A stretch of DNA of 64,000 nt. It comes from UBA2227 sp036677505 (lineage in GTDB: Bacteria; Bacillota_I; Bacilli_A; Erysipelotrichales; Erysipelotrichaceae). Positions 35,041 to 43,102 of the stretch are shown in pieces. A program made the position numbers and the translations under genes. The DNA lies in NCBI GenBank assembly GCA_036677505.1, contig JAVBWK010000001.1:56175-120174 (forward strand), written 5' to 3'. The notes under the pieces are model-generated. The model saw nothing but the letters and a program-made list of their open reading frames with translations, was not told the DNA's origin and made no database searches. Positions within the stretch are counted from its first letter, which is position 1; every line of letters starts with the position of its first letter.

Positions 35041-35850
35041 CAATGGTTGGCAATGCGGGCAGAAATAGATGCTGCCACCCATATAATTCTCTTTGACGAT
35101 CGATCCCGAGCATATTTTGCACGGGGTTTTTAGTTTTGCGTTAGACATCATCACTTCATAACCTCCGGGATTACCAAACAAATCCTTTTCATTATCTCTG
35201 CCATTTAAAGCAATCATCTCCCTGACGGTTGAAATCAGTTTCTCATACAACCGCTTCATATCAGCTTCTGAGCATTCTCTGACTTTGGTTTTCGGATGTA
35301 ATCCTGCTTTAAACAGTACGTCCTGAATGACTCCGTTTCCAATCCCTACAAATCTTTGTTCAGTAGCAAGAAATGCTTTTAAAGATAAATTTCCTTTGGA
35401 TTTTGACATAAAGTAGGTAAATGTGAACTTCGGATCCAGACAATCGATGGATTCAATCGATGTTTTCATATAAGATGTTGGTATGTCTCCTTTTTTTGTT
35501 ACATACAAACCTCCATACATTGTTACGATTGCGATCAGATGACTGCCATCGGTGAAACGAATCAGTAATTGATGATTGTTTGTTTCTTCACTTTTCTCAG
35601 CGTAGCGTAAGTTGACTCCGTCATGAAAAACCGCCTGAACGTCATCGAAGTACAGGCAGACATACCCCGCAATGTTGGAACTATAGGAAAAAGTTTTTCC
35701 GGCAAGCAAAGCATGATAGTCTTTTCCTTCATCAACATACCAGGCAAACTTGTGCGGTTTTGAGTTAACAAGCACCTGTTCAACAGTTTTTCCAATCAAT
35801 AAACGATTACACTGTTCTGACAAAACGACAGCTTCGGGCAATTCGATCAT
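35029..35850 (-). CDS. Fpg/Nei-family DNA glycosylase, atypical N-terminus
   Basis: A 273-residue protein of the formamidopyrimidine-DNA glycosylase / endonuclease VIII fold, which removes damaged bases. It starts MIELPEA rather than MPELPE: the catalytic N-terminal Pro is replaced by Ile while the conserved Glu3 remains. The helix-two-turn-helix region (GIGNGVIQDVLFKAGLHP) and the C-terminal zinc finger (CKICSG and CPHCQ) are present. Proteins with this MIELPE start form a known Bacillota branch usually annotated as endonuclease VIII; the chemistry without Pro is not clear to me. It could be a lyase with another nucleophile or a binding protein. Confidence 0.82.
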   Translation of the reverse strand: MIELPEAVVLSEQCNRLLIGKTVEQVLVNSKPHKFAWYVDEGKDYHALLAGKTFSYSSNIAGYVCLYFDDVQAVFHDGVNLRYAEKSEETNNHQLLIRFTDGSHLIAIVTMYGGLYVTKKGDIPTSYMKTSIESIDCLDPKFTFTYFMSKSKGNLSLKAFLATEQRFVGIGNGVIQDVLFKAGLHPKTKVRECSEADMKRLYEKLISTVREMIALNGRDNEKDLFGNPGGYEVMMSNAKLKTPCKICSGSIVKENYMGGSIYFCPHCQPLKKA

Positions 35851-35913
35851 AGTCTCACCTCATCAAAAGCATACTCCCAGTCTGTGTCGGAGTCAATATC
35901 ACGTAAATTCTCG

Positions 35914-36435
35914 TTAGCTGAACATTGATCGGAGCAGGTGCAGCATTTTAATTGCCATATACTCAGGCGTTTCAATCATTCCGTTTTCGATCCAACCCTC
36001 CGTTACCGAGTCAATTCCGCCTGCTATGAATGTTTGTGCATACACATCATTTACAACAGGGATGAGATCAGCAAAATTGTGAGAGAAGTGTACACCGATC
36101 GTTTGAAACAGCTTATTAAGTTTCTTTTGCCTTGCAAGAGTTTCCGTATATGGTGAATCTTTAAGTGTCCTGAATCTGAACTCAAGCAAATCGATCAACG
36201 ATGCATTCTCCTTATTCTTTAATGTATCCAGTGCCAGTCGTACGCTTTGTTCAAAAGAAAAAATGATAATATCTTCCTTTTCCGCAAAGTGTCTGTAAAC
36301 CGTCATTCGTGTCACACCGGCTTCTCTTGCAATTTCGCTTATTGCGATTTCATCCAAGGGCTTTTTGGATAACAACTTCATAAAGCCTTCCAGGATGAGT
36401 TGCTTTGATTCATTGATCTGTCTGATTCTTTTCAT
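35914..36435 (-). CDS. TetR/AcrR family regulator
   Basis: A 173-residue regulator with an N-terminal TetR helix-turn-helix: PLDEIAISEIAREAGVTRMTVYRHFAEKEDI spans about residues 25-55 (quoted in parts: AISEIAREAGV, TVYRHFAEKED). The C-terminal ligand domain is divergent, as usual. The start at 36435 follows AAGGGGG by 8 bases. It is divergent from two small membrane-protein genes that it probably represses; an imperfect inverted repeat lies in the shared promoter region. The ligand is unknown. Confidence 0.85.
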   Translation of the reverse strand: MKRIRQINESKQLILEGFMKLLSKKPLDEIAISEIAREAGVTRMTVYRHFAEKEDIIIFSFEQSVRLALDTLKNKENASLIDLLEFRFRTLKDSPYTETLARQKKLNKLFQTIGVHFSHNFADLIPVVNDVYAQTFIAGGIDSVTEGWIENGMIETPEYMAIKMLHLLRSMFS

Positions 36436-36476
36436 GATACAAACCCCCTTTCGGTGTATAAGTTGCTGATCATCCA

Positions 36477-36505
36477 TTGATATCTTACTTATCTCATTAT
36501 ATACT
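36477..36505 (+). promoter_or_regulatory. Promoter of the membrane-protein pair opposite TetR
   Basis: TTGATA and TATACT (each 5 of 6) with a 17-base spacer on the plus strand. Confidence 0.65.
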
Positions 36506-36530
36506 GACAACATAAATGATACAGTGTATA
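36500..36530. promoter_or_regulatory. Possible TetR-type operator
   Basis: The arms TATACTG and CAGTGTATA form an imperfect inverted repeat around 15 bases. It starts at the -10 box of the plus promoter, a common operator position. GTGTATAA occurs again at 36454-36461 near the tetR start. Confidence 0.4.
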
Positions 36531-36560
36531 AATTAGAATTCATACGCAAAAGGAGAAATT

Positions 36561-36995
36561 ATGTTTACCGAGAAAAAAGCAATGAGAATCGCAACTGCCG
36601 TTTTGGGTTTGATAGCTGTGATGGATATAGTGAGAGGATATATGCATACATTCAATATCTGGTGGGCTTCGGACTTCTTTGCTCAAATGAGTCAGACGGC
36701 AGATACCCTAATGCTAATGAATACCTTCGGAATCACGAACTTTCTGACTGGATTTATTTATATACTGATTATTCTAAAGGCCAGAAATTTATCTCCATAC
36801 ATACTGATGATCATACCGATCAGCTATCTTATGGGTATAATAAGCGCACGGATGACAGGAGTTCTGTAACTTCAGACCTCGTCGTGGAACGGTCAGTATA
36901 TGATGATCATCTACTTGCTCGGTTCTTTAGCCGTCGGTTCAAATTACTTTATCGCATTATGGCGAGAGTCGGCGAAGAAGAGAAAGGAACTTTAA
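36561..36995 (+). pseudogene. Membrane protein gene interrupted by an in-frame TAA
   Basis: Translation from the ATG at 36561 (AAAGGAG site upstream) gives 102 residues with three membrane segments and stops at TAA 36867-36869. The same frame continues without a break for 41 more codons and ends at TAA 36993-36995, one base before the next gene. That extension encodes LQTSSWNGQYMM followed by a further membrane segment (IIYLLGSLAVGSNYFIALW) and a basic tail. The complete product would be a four-segment membrane protein of about 144 residues. I read this as a single nonsense change; a truncated functional protein or read-through cannot be excluded. Function unknown. Confidence 0.7.
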
Positions 36996-36996
36996 T

Positions 36997-37482
36997 ATGT
37001 TCGATGTTTTGTTACCAAAAGTTGCTGATAATCAATACACAGGCCAACCACTGGCAAAGTGGTTCTTGATTCTTCTTGTACTGAAATCATTGATCGCCGG
37101 CAGTATCCATATGTTTGCTGCTGATGGCGGGGCAGGAAGTATCGCTTCCATCATTCTCAGTGAGTTTACCAAAGGCGGTTCGGATACAGTCATAACACTG
37201 TTTGCTTTGTGGGGTATGGAGCAGTTCATTATCGGACTGCTCGGTCTGCTGATTCTTTTTCGATACCAATCCCTCATTCCGCTGATGTTGGGGGTATATT
37301 CACTCGAGTATTTATCGAGAAAAGCGATGGTATGGATAACCCCTGGTATGTATACATTGCATACCCCACCCGGAGCCGTGGCAGATAACTTTCTGTTGCC
37401 CCTCTGTCTGATCATGTTTCTGTTGGCATTATCATCCTCTGACAAGACACTCAAAAATCAGTCAAATGAAAACCCACTCTGA
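36997..37482 (+). CDS. Small membrane protein, unknown
   Basis: A 161-residue protein with about four hydrophobic segments. I do not recognise a family. It starts one base after the second stop of the interrupted gene and has its own AAAGGAA site, so the two form an operon opposite the TetR regulator. Small membrane proteins controlled by TetR are often linked to stress or efflux, but nothing in this sequence proves that. Confidence 0.75.
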   Translation: MFDVLLPKVADNQYTGQPLAKWFLILLVLKSLIAGSIHMFAADGGAGSIASIILSEFTKGGSDTVITLFALWGMEQFIIGLLGLLILFRYQSLIPLMLGVYSLEYLSRKAMVWITPGMYTLHTPPGAVADNFLLPLCLIMFLLALSSSDKTLKNQSNENPL

Positions 37483-37492
37483 GGTGGGTTTT
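37469..37492. terminator. Bidirectional terminator
   Basis: Stem AAAACCCAC / GTGGGTTTT with a 6-base loop that includes the stop of the membrane protein; it also serves rlmH from the other side. Confidence 0.85.
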
Positions 37493-37502
37493 AACACAAC
37501 TG

Positions 37503-37979
37503 TTATTTATGATATGGCTCATTCTGATGAATTTTATAAGCCCGGTATATCTGTTCAAGCAATATTAAGCGGGCCAACTGATGCGGAAATGTCATGTCTG
37601 AAAGTTTCAGCTGGAAATCAGCTCTCTGTAACATGAGGTCTGACACCCCGTGAGAACCGCCGATAACAAATGTAATGTCACTTTTCCCATATACATACTG
37701 TTTAAAGATATGATCACAAAACGCTTCGGAACTCAGACTTTTTCCCTTTAAATCGAGAAGGATCACATGATGATTTGGGTTAATCTGGGATAAGAGCTTT
37801 TCTGTTTCCTTGGTTTTCAGATTCTCAACATCAGCTTCCGACGCATTTTTGGGCAGTATTGCTTCATCCGCTTCAGTGATTTCGATTTTAGTATACGCTG
37901 ACAGACGCTTGACATACTCAGCAATCAGTTCTCTGTTTGCTTTTTCTTTGATTTTGCCGACAGCTACGATACGAATCAT
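37503..37979 (-). CDS. rlmH: 23S rRNA pseudouridine-1915 N3-methyltransferase
   Basis: A SPOUT-fold methyltransferase that modifies helix 69 of 23S rRNA. The 158-residue length, the glycine-rich knot segment FVIGGSHGVSDLML and the C-terminal LARLILLEQIYRAYKIHQNEPYHK end (last residues YHK) are diagnostic. It overlaps htrA by 4 bases and ends a long minus-strand unit. This walJ-htrA-rlmH order is common in Bacillota. Confidence 0.96.
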   Translation of the reverse strand: MIRIVAVGKIKEKANRELIAEYVKRLSAYTKIEITEADEAILPKNASEADVENLKTKETEKLLSQINPNHHVILLDLKGKSLSSEAFCDHIFKQYVYGKSDITFVIGGSHGVSDLMLQRADFQLKLSDMTFPHQLARLILLEQIYRAYKIHQNEPYHK

Positions 37980-39061
37980 TGCAATCGTACCTTAACGGTA
38001 ATCGTTTCTGACTGGCGTGTTAAGATGATATCCACCATATCATTGACTTTTTTACCGTAAAGCAATTTTCGAAACTGCTTAAAACTGGTGATTTCCTCAC
38101 CATCAAATCGGATCAAGATGTCTCCTTGTTGTATGCCTGCCATTTGTGCGGGACTTCCGGCAACGATTGAAGTGATATAAATACCATTGGTTTGATTCAG
38201 TTGAATCCCGAAAGAATTCTTCTGATAAATCGACATATCACTGATTCCGACGGCCGATACACCTAACACAGGTCGTATTACACGGCCGTTGGATTCTAGC
38301 TGTTCCATAATTGCCACAACTTCGTTGATCGGAATCGCAAATCCCATTCCTTCAACAGTCTCCAATGCTATTTTCATCGAGTTGATCCCGATCAGTTCTC
38401 CGGCCAGATTAATTAATGGACCGCCACTGTTTCCCGGGTTGATAGCCGCATCGGTTTGTAAAACAATCATGTCCCAATCGGAGCGGCCGTCATTATCCAA
38501 ATCGACCGGTACGACCCTGTCTTTACCAGAGAGAATACCCATAGTGACCGAACCTGCGAACTCATTGCCCAACGGACTGCCAATAGCTAATACCCACTCC
38601 CCTACCTTCGAAAGTGCCGAATCTCCCGGGTTAAAAGGTATCACCTCAAAATCAACGATGACTTTGATCAAAGCCAAGTCAGTAAACAAGTCGGATCCGA
38701 TGACTTCACCGGTGATTTCGACGCCATTGGCAAAGGAGACATCCACGCGATCTGCATTGCTGATTACATGATTATTGGTGATGATCAACACTTCATTCTG
38801 ATTGACTTTATAAACAGCGCCGCTTCCGGTACTGATCAGATTATTAAATCGATACGAATGAATACCGACGACTTTTTCAAGTGACTTATCAACGACTTCA
38901 GTCACATCGGTCGTAAATTGCGTGACTTTAGTTTCTACAATGTGTGTTGATTGCGAACCGGATAAATCCTTGATCTGTTCATTGAGCTCTCCAATCTCAA
39001 GCGCAAGAAAAATATTGAATCCCAATAATGTTACAACTAACAGCGAGAGGAAACGTTTCAT
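37976..39061 (-). CDS. htrA: HtrA/DegP-like serine protease with PDZ domain
   Basis: A membrane-anchored quality-control protease with the catalytic site outside. One N-terminal membrane segment (residues 4-17) is followed by a trypsin-like domain with the His in ITNNHVIS, the Asp in DLALIKV and the Ser in NPGNSGGPL, then one PDZ domain (from about residue 265, ending with AGIQQGDILIRFDGEEI). At 361 residues it is of normal length for Bacillota HtrA. It lies one base after walJ. Confidence 0.95.
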   Translation of the reverse strand: MKRFLSLLVVTLLGFNIFLALEIGELNEQIKDLSGSQSTHIVETKVTQFTTDVTEVVDKSLEKVVGIHSYRFNNLISTGSGAVYKVNQNEVLIITNNHVISNADRVDVSFANGVEITGEVIGSDLFTDLALIKVIVDFEVIPFNPGDSALSKVGEWVLAIGSPLGNEFAGSVTMGILSGKDRVVPVDLDNDGRSDWDMIVLQTDAAINPGNSGGPLINLAGELIGINSMKIALETVEGMGFAIPINEVVAIMEQLESNGRVIRPVLGVSAVGISDMSIYQKNSFGIQLNQTNGIYITSIVAGSPAQMAGIQQGDILIRFDGEEITSFKQFRKLLYGKKVNDMVDIILTRQSETITVKVRLQ

Positions 39062-39062
39062 T

Positions 39063-39797
39063 TTAAGAACCTCCTGTAATTAATTCGTACTGTCCGGCAA
39101 TCTTGATTGTGGGCAAAAAACCCAAAGACATCAGTCTGTCAAATGAAGCCTGATAAGCCAGGATATATGTGTTCGCTTCTTCACTCAGATGAGCAAGAAC
39201 TATTTCTTTTGTATGTATGGAAACGATTTTCCCTAACACATCCGCACAAGCATCATTGCTGAGATGTCCGTTATCAGATAAAATCCGCGTTTTGATTCCA
39301 TGTGGTCGACGTGAGTTCATAAGCATTTCAGGATCGTGATTACTTTCAAGAATGATATACTGAGCATCCTTGAGTAATGGGAGCAGTGTGCTTTTGATAT
39401 ATCCCGTATCGGTAATGTAAATAAGTTTTTCATAAGCGTCTTCAATAACATATCCGACCGTGATTTCACTGTCATGCGATAAAGGAATCGGTGTGATCGT
39501 GAGTTCATTGATATGAAAGGACATAAAAGGGACTACCTGTTGATAGCCCTGACCGTTATTGATGGGTATGGGCGAAAATGTCATGACATTCGCAAACATT
39601 TTCACCTGACTAATGTGATCTGTGTGTCCGTGTGTAATCAGCAAGGCATCAACTTGTGTATAGTTTATATCAATCTTTGAAAAACTGTTAATCAAATGCT
39701 TTTTTGTCGAACCGCAATCAATGACAACAACCGATTGTTTTGTTTGAACGACAAAACAATTACCTTTTGAACCGCTGGCAAGAGAGTAATATTTCAT
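39063..39797 (-). CDS. walJ: Metallo-beta-lactamase fold protein WalJ (YycJ)
   Basis: A 244-residue metal-dependent hydrolase with the metal-binding motif THGHTDHISQ. WalJ is a DNA-repair or replication-linked nuclease in Bacillota, usually encoded in the walRK operon. Here the two-component genes walR and walK are absent next to it; the gene sits between an M23 peptidase and htrA. Motif, length and synteny support the call. Confidence 0.9.
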   Translation of the reverse strand: MKYYSLASGSKGNCFVVQTKQSVVVIDCGSTKKHLINSFSKIDINYTQVDALLITHGHTDHISQVKMFANVMTFSPIPINNGQGYQQVVPFMSFHINELTITPIPLSHDSEITVGYVIEDAYEKLIYITDTGYIKSTLLPLLKDAQYIILESNHDPEMLMNSRRPHGIKTRILSDNGHLSNDACADVLGKIVSIHTKEIVLAHLSEEANTYILAYQASFDRLMSLGFLPTIKIAGQYELITGGS

Positions 39798-39801
39798 TTA
39801 T

Positions 39802-41295
39802 TTAGCATCCCAATACAAGGCACGGATTAATCAGTGTCCCATTCTTCCAAACCTGGAAATGAGTGTGAGGACCGGTGGTACGTCCGGTCATCCCGATACG
39901 CCCGATAGCTTCACCTTTTTCAACAGCAACTCCTTCCGGGAAGTACCCCGGAGATGCCATATGTCCATAATATGTCTTATATCCATTGTTATGATCGATA
40001 ATTACAAAGTATCCGCCAATCGAACTGTAGGATCTTCTGGTGACAACTCCTCTGTCAGCAGCATAAATCAAACTGTACCGGTCATACCGATTTTGAATAT
40101 CGATAGCTCTGTGTCCGGAATAACAATACCAACCGCAAGTAACATTAGGATTATTGACCGGCCAGCGGAATGTACCGCTTCCTATTCCCGGAATAACTTT
40201 TGTCCCATACGCAAGAACTTCTTGAACCGGCTGTTTCATGACTGTTTCAGTCATGACTTCGCCTTTGATCAACACACCGTTAACAAATGTTTCTTTGTAT
40301 AAAACATTTTTTGCACCGTTGACCTCTTTCGTCAGAACTTTAGACAATCCTTCACGGATAGTCGGATCTGCCACATATTTTGTGCTGGGGGGATAAACGA
40401 TTTCATTCGCCAACCGCTCTCGAACAACAACTACGCTGATAGGAGAGTTAAAGTACGTAACATTCAGTTTCATACCCGGCTCTAACAATTGATCCACAGA
40501 TTTCAATTTCTCATTATTTATCGTTATTAATTGTTGAGCAGATAATCCGGTTTTATAAGCAACCCCTTCAACCGTATCAAACGGCACGACATCATATGTT
40601 TTAATTTCCGTGTCATATCCATAGCTCAAAAAATATACAATTTCATTTTGATTTTTTAAGATTTTAGATCGGGAAGCCAACCCTTTGGAAACTGTCGTTG
40701 ACTCCAAGATATTGATTCCGATTTCCCTGCTTCCATAGGTCGTAAGCTGCGGGATATCACGTTTGTTTTTAATGTCCTCATAAGCTGACTTTCCGATAAA
40801 ATTCAACAGATATTTTTCTTTGGCTAACTCAAATTCCTCAATGTCTTTAACGTAGATGATGGCTCCATTAGAAAACTGAATCTTATAAACTTCAACAGAA
40901 AATAAATCGTTTGTTTGTAAGTAATCCACGATCAAATCATCTATATTGTTATATTCAAAATAACTGAACTCTACGCTTGTATAAACATCTTCCCCCAAAC
41001 CGATTTTAGCTCCCGGAAAATCAGCCGCGTACTGTTCCAGATAGGTCTGATCAAGAACTCTATCAATAATCTGCGGGTCACTCAAGACACCAAGCAATCG
41101 ACCGCTCTCATATATTTTGGTTACCATTTGAGGCTGGCTGTTGACGCGCACGATTTCCTGCTTAAAAACCGCACCATCCAATTCGGCCTGTGCTTTTATC
41201 TGTGTAGGATCTTGACTCAGGTTGGCCGCTGAAGTAATCAGGGTGATGACCAAACTGGCCAACACGGCGATAATAATCGGTAAGAACTTTTTCAT
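39802..41295 (-). CDS. Secreted LysM-G5-M23 peptidase
   Basis: A 497-residue exported protein: an N-terminal hydrophobic segment, an extended N-region, a LysM-like domain (YDVVPFDTVEGVAYKTG, about residues 240-290), a G5 domain (about 295-380), and an M23 metallopeptidase domain at the C-terminus with GHRAIDI and HTHFQVW zinc-binding motifs. M23 enzymes cut peptidoglycan cross-bridges. The two-Cys pairs in the peptidase domain (TCGWYC and PCLVLGC) may form disulphides. It lies between dnaB and walJ. Confidence 0.9.
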   Translation of the reverse strand: MKKFLPIIIAVLASLVITLITSAANLSQDPTQIKAQAELDGAVFKQEIVRVNSQPQMVTKIYESGRLLGVLSDPQIIDRVLDQTYLEQYAADFPGAKIGLGEDVYTSVEFSYFEYNNIDDLIVDYLQTNDLFSVEVYKIQFSNGAIIYVKDIEEFELAKEKYLLNFIGKSAYEDIKNKRDIPQLTTYGSREIGINILESTTVSKGLASRSKILKNQNEIVYFLSYGYDTEIKTYDVVPFDTVEGVAYKTGLSAQQLITINNEKLKSVDQLLEPGMKLNVTYFNSPISVVVVRERLANEIVYPPSTKYVADPTIREGLSKVLTKEVNGAKNVLYKETFVNGVLIKGEVMTETVMKQPVQEVLAYGTKVIPGIGSGTFRWPVNNPNVTCGWYCYSGHRAIDIQNRYDRYSLIYAADRGVVTRRSYSSIGGYFVIIDHNNGYKTYYGHMASPGYFPEGVAVEKGEAIGRIGMTGRTTGPHTHFQVWKNGTLINPCLVLGC

Positions 41296-41304
41296 AACAA
41301 CTCC

Positions 41305-42642
41305 TTACTGAGCGGAATCATCTTTGGCAATATTATAAAACGCGTTTATTTTCAGGTCAAATGCCAATTCAAACTTTCCTGTCGGACCGTTTCTGTGTTT
41401 CGCTATATCGATTTCCGCTTTTACCTGTTTGTCATCGGTTTTCTCTTTTTGATAATACTCATCCCGGTACAAAAACATGACGATATCCGCATCTTGTTCC
41501 AGTGCTCCGGATTCACGCAAATCCGAGAGCATCGGACGTTTATCTTCGCGTCTTTCAACTAAACGTGATAACTGAGACAATGCGATTACCGGCACCTGCA
41601 TTTCGCGTGCCAAAGCTTTCAGCCCTCTTGATATTTCCGAAACTTCCTGTTGACGGTTTTCGTTGTTTCGGCCGCTGCCTGTAATCAACTGGATATAGTC
41701 AATGACGATCAATCCCAAACCGTGCTCAGCCCTTAGTTTCCTGCATTTCGAAAAAACTTCTGATACTCGGATCGATGGGGTATCATCCACAAACAGCTGC
41801 ATCGATTTCATTTCGGTTGCAGCTTCATTGAGCATGTTCCATTCCGTGCCGGAGAGATATCCTGTGCGTAACTGTCCGATCGGAATCATGGATGCTGCCG
41901 ATAGCATACGGGTAATCAGCTGTTCCGCCGGCATTTCCAAAGAGAAAAGTGCGACCGGCTGTTGATTGTGTCTGGATACCTGCATAGCAAGATTCAGAGC
42001 GAATGCTGTCTTACCCATCGATGGCCGTGCAGCAAGAATGATCAGGTCACCCCGTTGCAAACCGTTAGTCAAACCATCCAGAGCTTTAAATGATGTTTTC
42101 AACCCTGTAATATTGCTTTTTTGAAAACTCATCTTCGTAATGGTATCCATGACTGTAGATACAACTTCTTTAGCATTTCTGAAATCTGAGGCCCTGCGGT
42201 TACGGGTGACATTCAGAATGCTTTTTTCTGCCTGATCCATGACATCATCCAAATCACCAGAATGAACAAAACCATCCTCAGCAATTTTCTGAGCCGTCAA
42301 GATCAAATTGCGCATATACGCCCGATCTTGTACGATCTCAACATAGTATTTAACATTAGCCGAGGAAACCGAATGGTCAGCCAATTGCAGAATGTAATCT
42401 GCTCCGCCGATGGATGGCAGTTGCCCCCGCTCGCTCAGTCGGGTGATCAGACTGGTTCCATCGACCGGCTTACCCATCTCATGGATTTCGGTAATCGCAG
42501 TAAACACTTTTTTATGTGCTTCCAAGAAAAAATCTTCCGGAACAAGACCCATTTCAATGGTCGTCCGAATCGTGTTTGGATAAATCAGCATTGCTCCCAG
42601 CAATGCTTGTTCTGCTTCTAAACTATGGGGCAATTGCCTCAT
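41305..42642 (-). CDS. dnaB: Replicative DNA helicase
   Basis: The hexameric replication-fork helicase. It has the N-terminal domain (PHSLEAEQALLGAML), the RecA-type ATPase with Walker A ARPSMGKTAFALN, and VIDYIQLI. At 445 residues it has normal length. I use the ATG at 42642, 3 bases after a GAGGTGAGG site, in preference to the GTG 9 bases earlier. It follows rplI and gdpP, the usual order in this phylum. Confidence 0.97.
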   Translation of the reverse strand: MRQLPHSLEAEQALLGAMLIYPNTIRTTIEMGLVPEDFFLEAHKKVFTAITEIHEMGKPVDGTSLITRLSERGQLPSIGGADYILQLADHSVSSANVKYYVEIVQDRAYMRNLILTAQKIAEDGFVHSGDLDDVMDQAEKSILNVTRNRRASDFRNAKEVVSTVMDTITKMSFQKSNITGLKTSFKALDGLTNGLQRGDLIILAARPSMGKTAFALNLAMQVSRHNQQPVALFSLEMPAEQLITRMLSAASMIPIGQLRTGYLSGTEWNMLNEAATEMKSMQLFVDDTPSIRVSEVFSKCRKLRAEHGLGLIVIDYIQLITGSGRNNENRQQEVSEISRGLKALAREMQVPVIALSQLSRLVERREDKRPMLSDLRESGALEQDADIVMFLYRDEYYQKEKTDDKQVKAEIDIAKHRNGPTGKFELAFDLKINAFYNIAKDDSAQ

Positions 42643-42652
42643 GATCCTCACC

Positions 42653-43099
42653 TCAGTTTTTAGCTTTTAAATGTACTGTTACAAACCCTTCCACATCCCG
42701 GTGCAAATCAATCATAACCTTGCTTACACCGAGTTCCGATAACGAATCGGCTTTCATTTTACGCTTGTCAATCGTAATGTTATGTTTTTTACTTAATTCT
42801 TCAGCTACCTGTTTGGTCGATACCGAACCGAATACTTTACCCTTCTCGCCGGTTTTCACTTCAAATACCAATGTGATTTGAGCAAGCTGTTCCTTAAGCT
42901 TCAAAGCATTCTCTTTGTTTTTTGCTTCTTCATCGCGCGCATGTTGCTTCTGATCCTCCAGAACTTCCATACTCTTTGATGATGCGGCTAATGCCAACTT
43001 ATTTCTGAATAAGTAGTTTCGGGCATAGCCATCGGATACTTCGACGACTTCTCCCTTTTTCCCCACGTTTTTAACATCTGTCAATAAAATGACTTTCAT
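42653..43099 (-). CDS. rplI: Ribosomal protein bL9
   Basis: A 148-residue 50S protein with the conserved start MKVILLTDVKNVGKKGEVV and GYARNYLFRNKLA. The long connecting helix and C-terminal domain are as expected. It lies between gdpP and dnaB. TGA is the stop, which supports the standard genetic code. Confidence 0.98.
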   Translation of the reverse strand: MKVILLTDVKNVGKKGEVVEVSDGYARNYLFRNKLALAASSKSMEVLEDQKQHARDEEAKNKENALKLKEQLAQITLVFEVKTGEKGKVFGSVSTKQVAEELSKKHNITIDKRKMKADSLSELGVSKVMIDLHRDVEGFVTVHLKAKN

Positions 43100-43102
43100 A
43101 CA

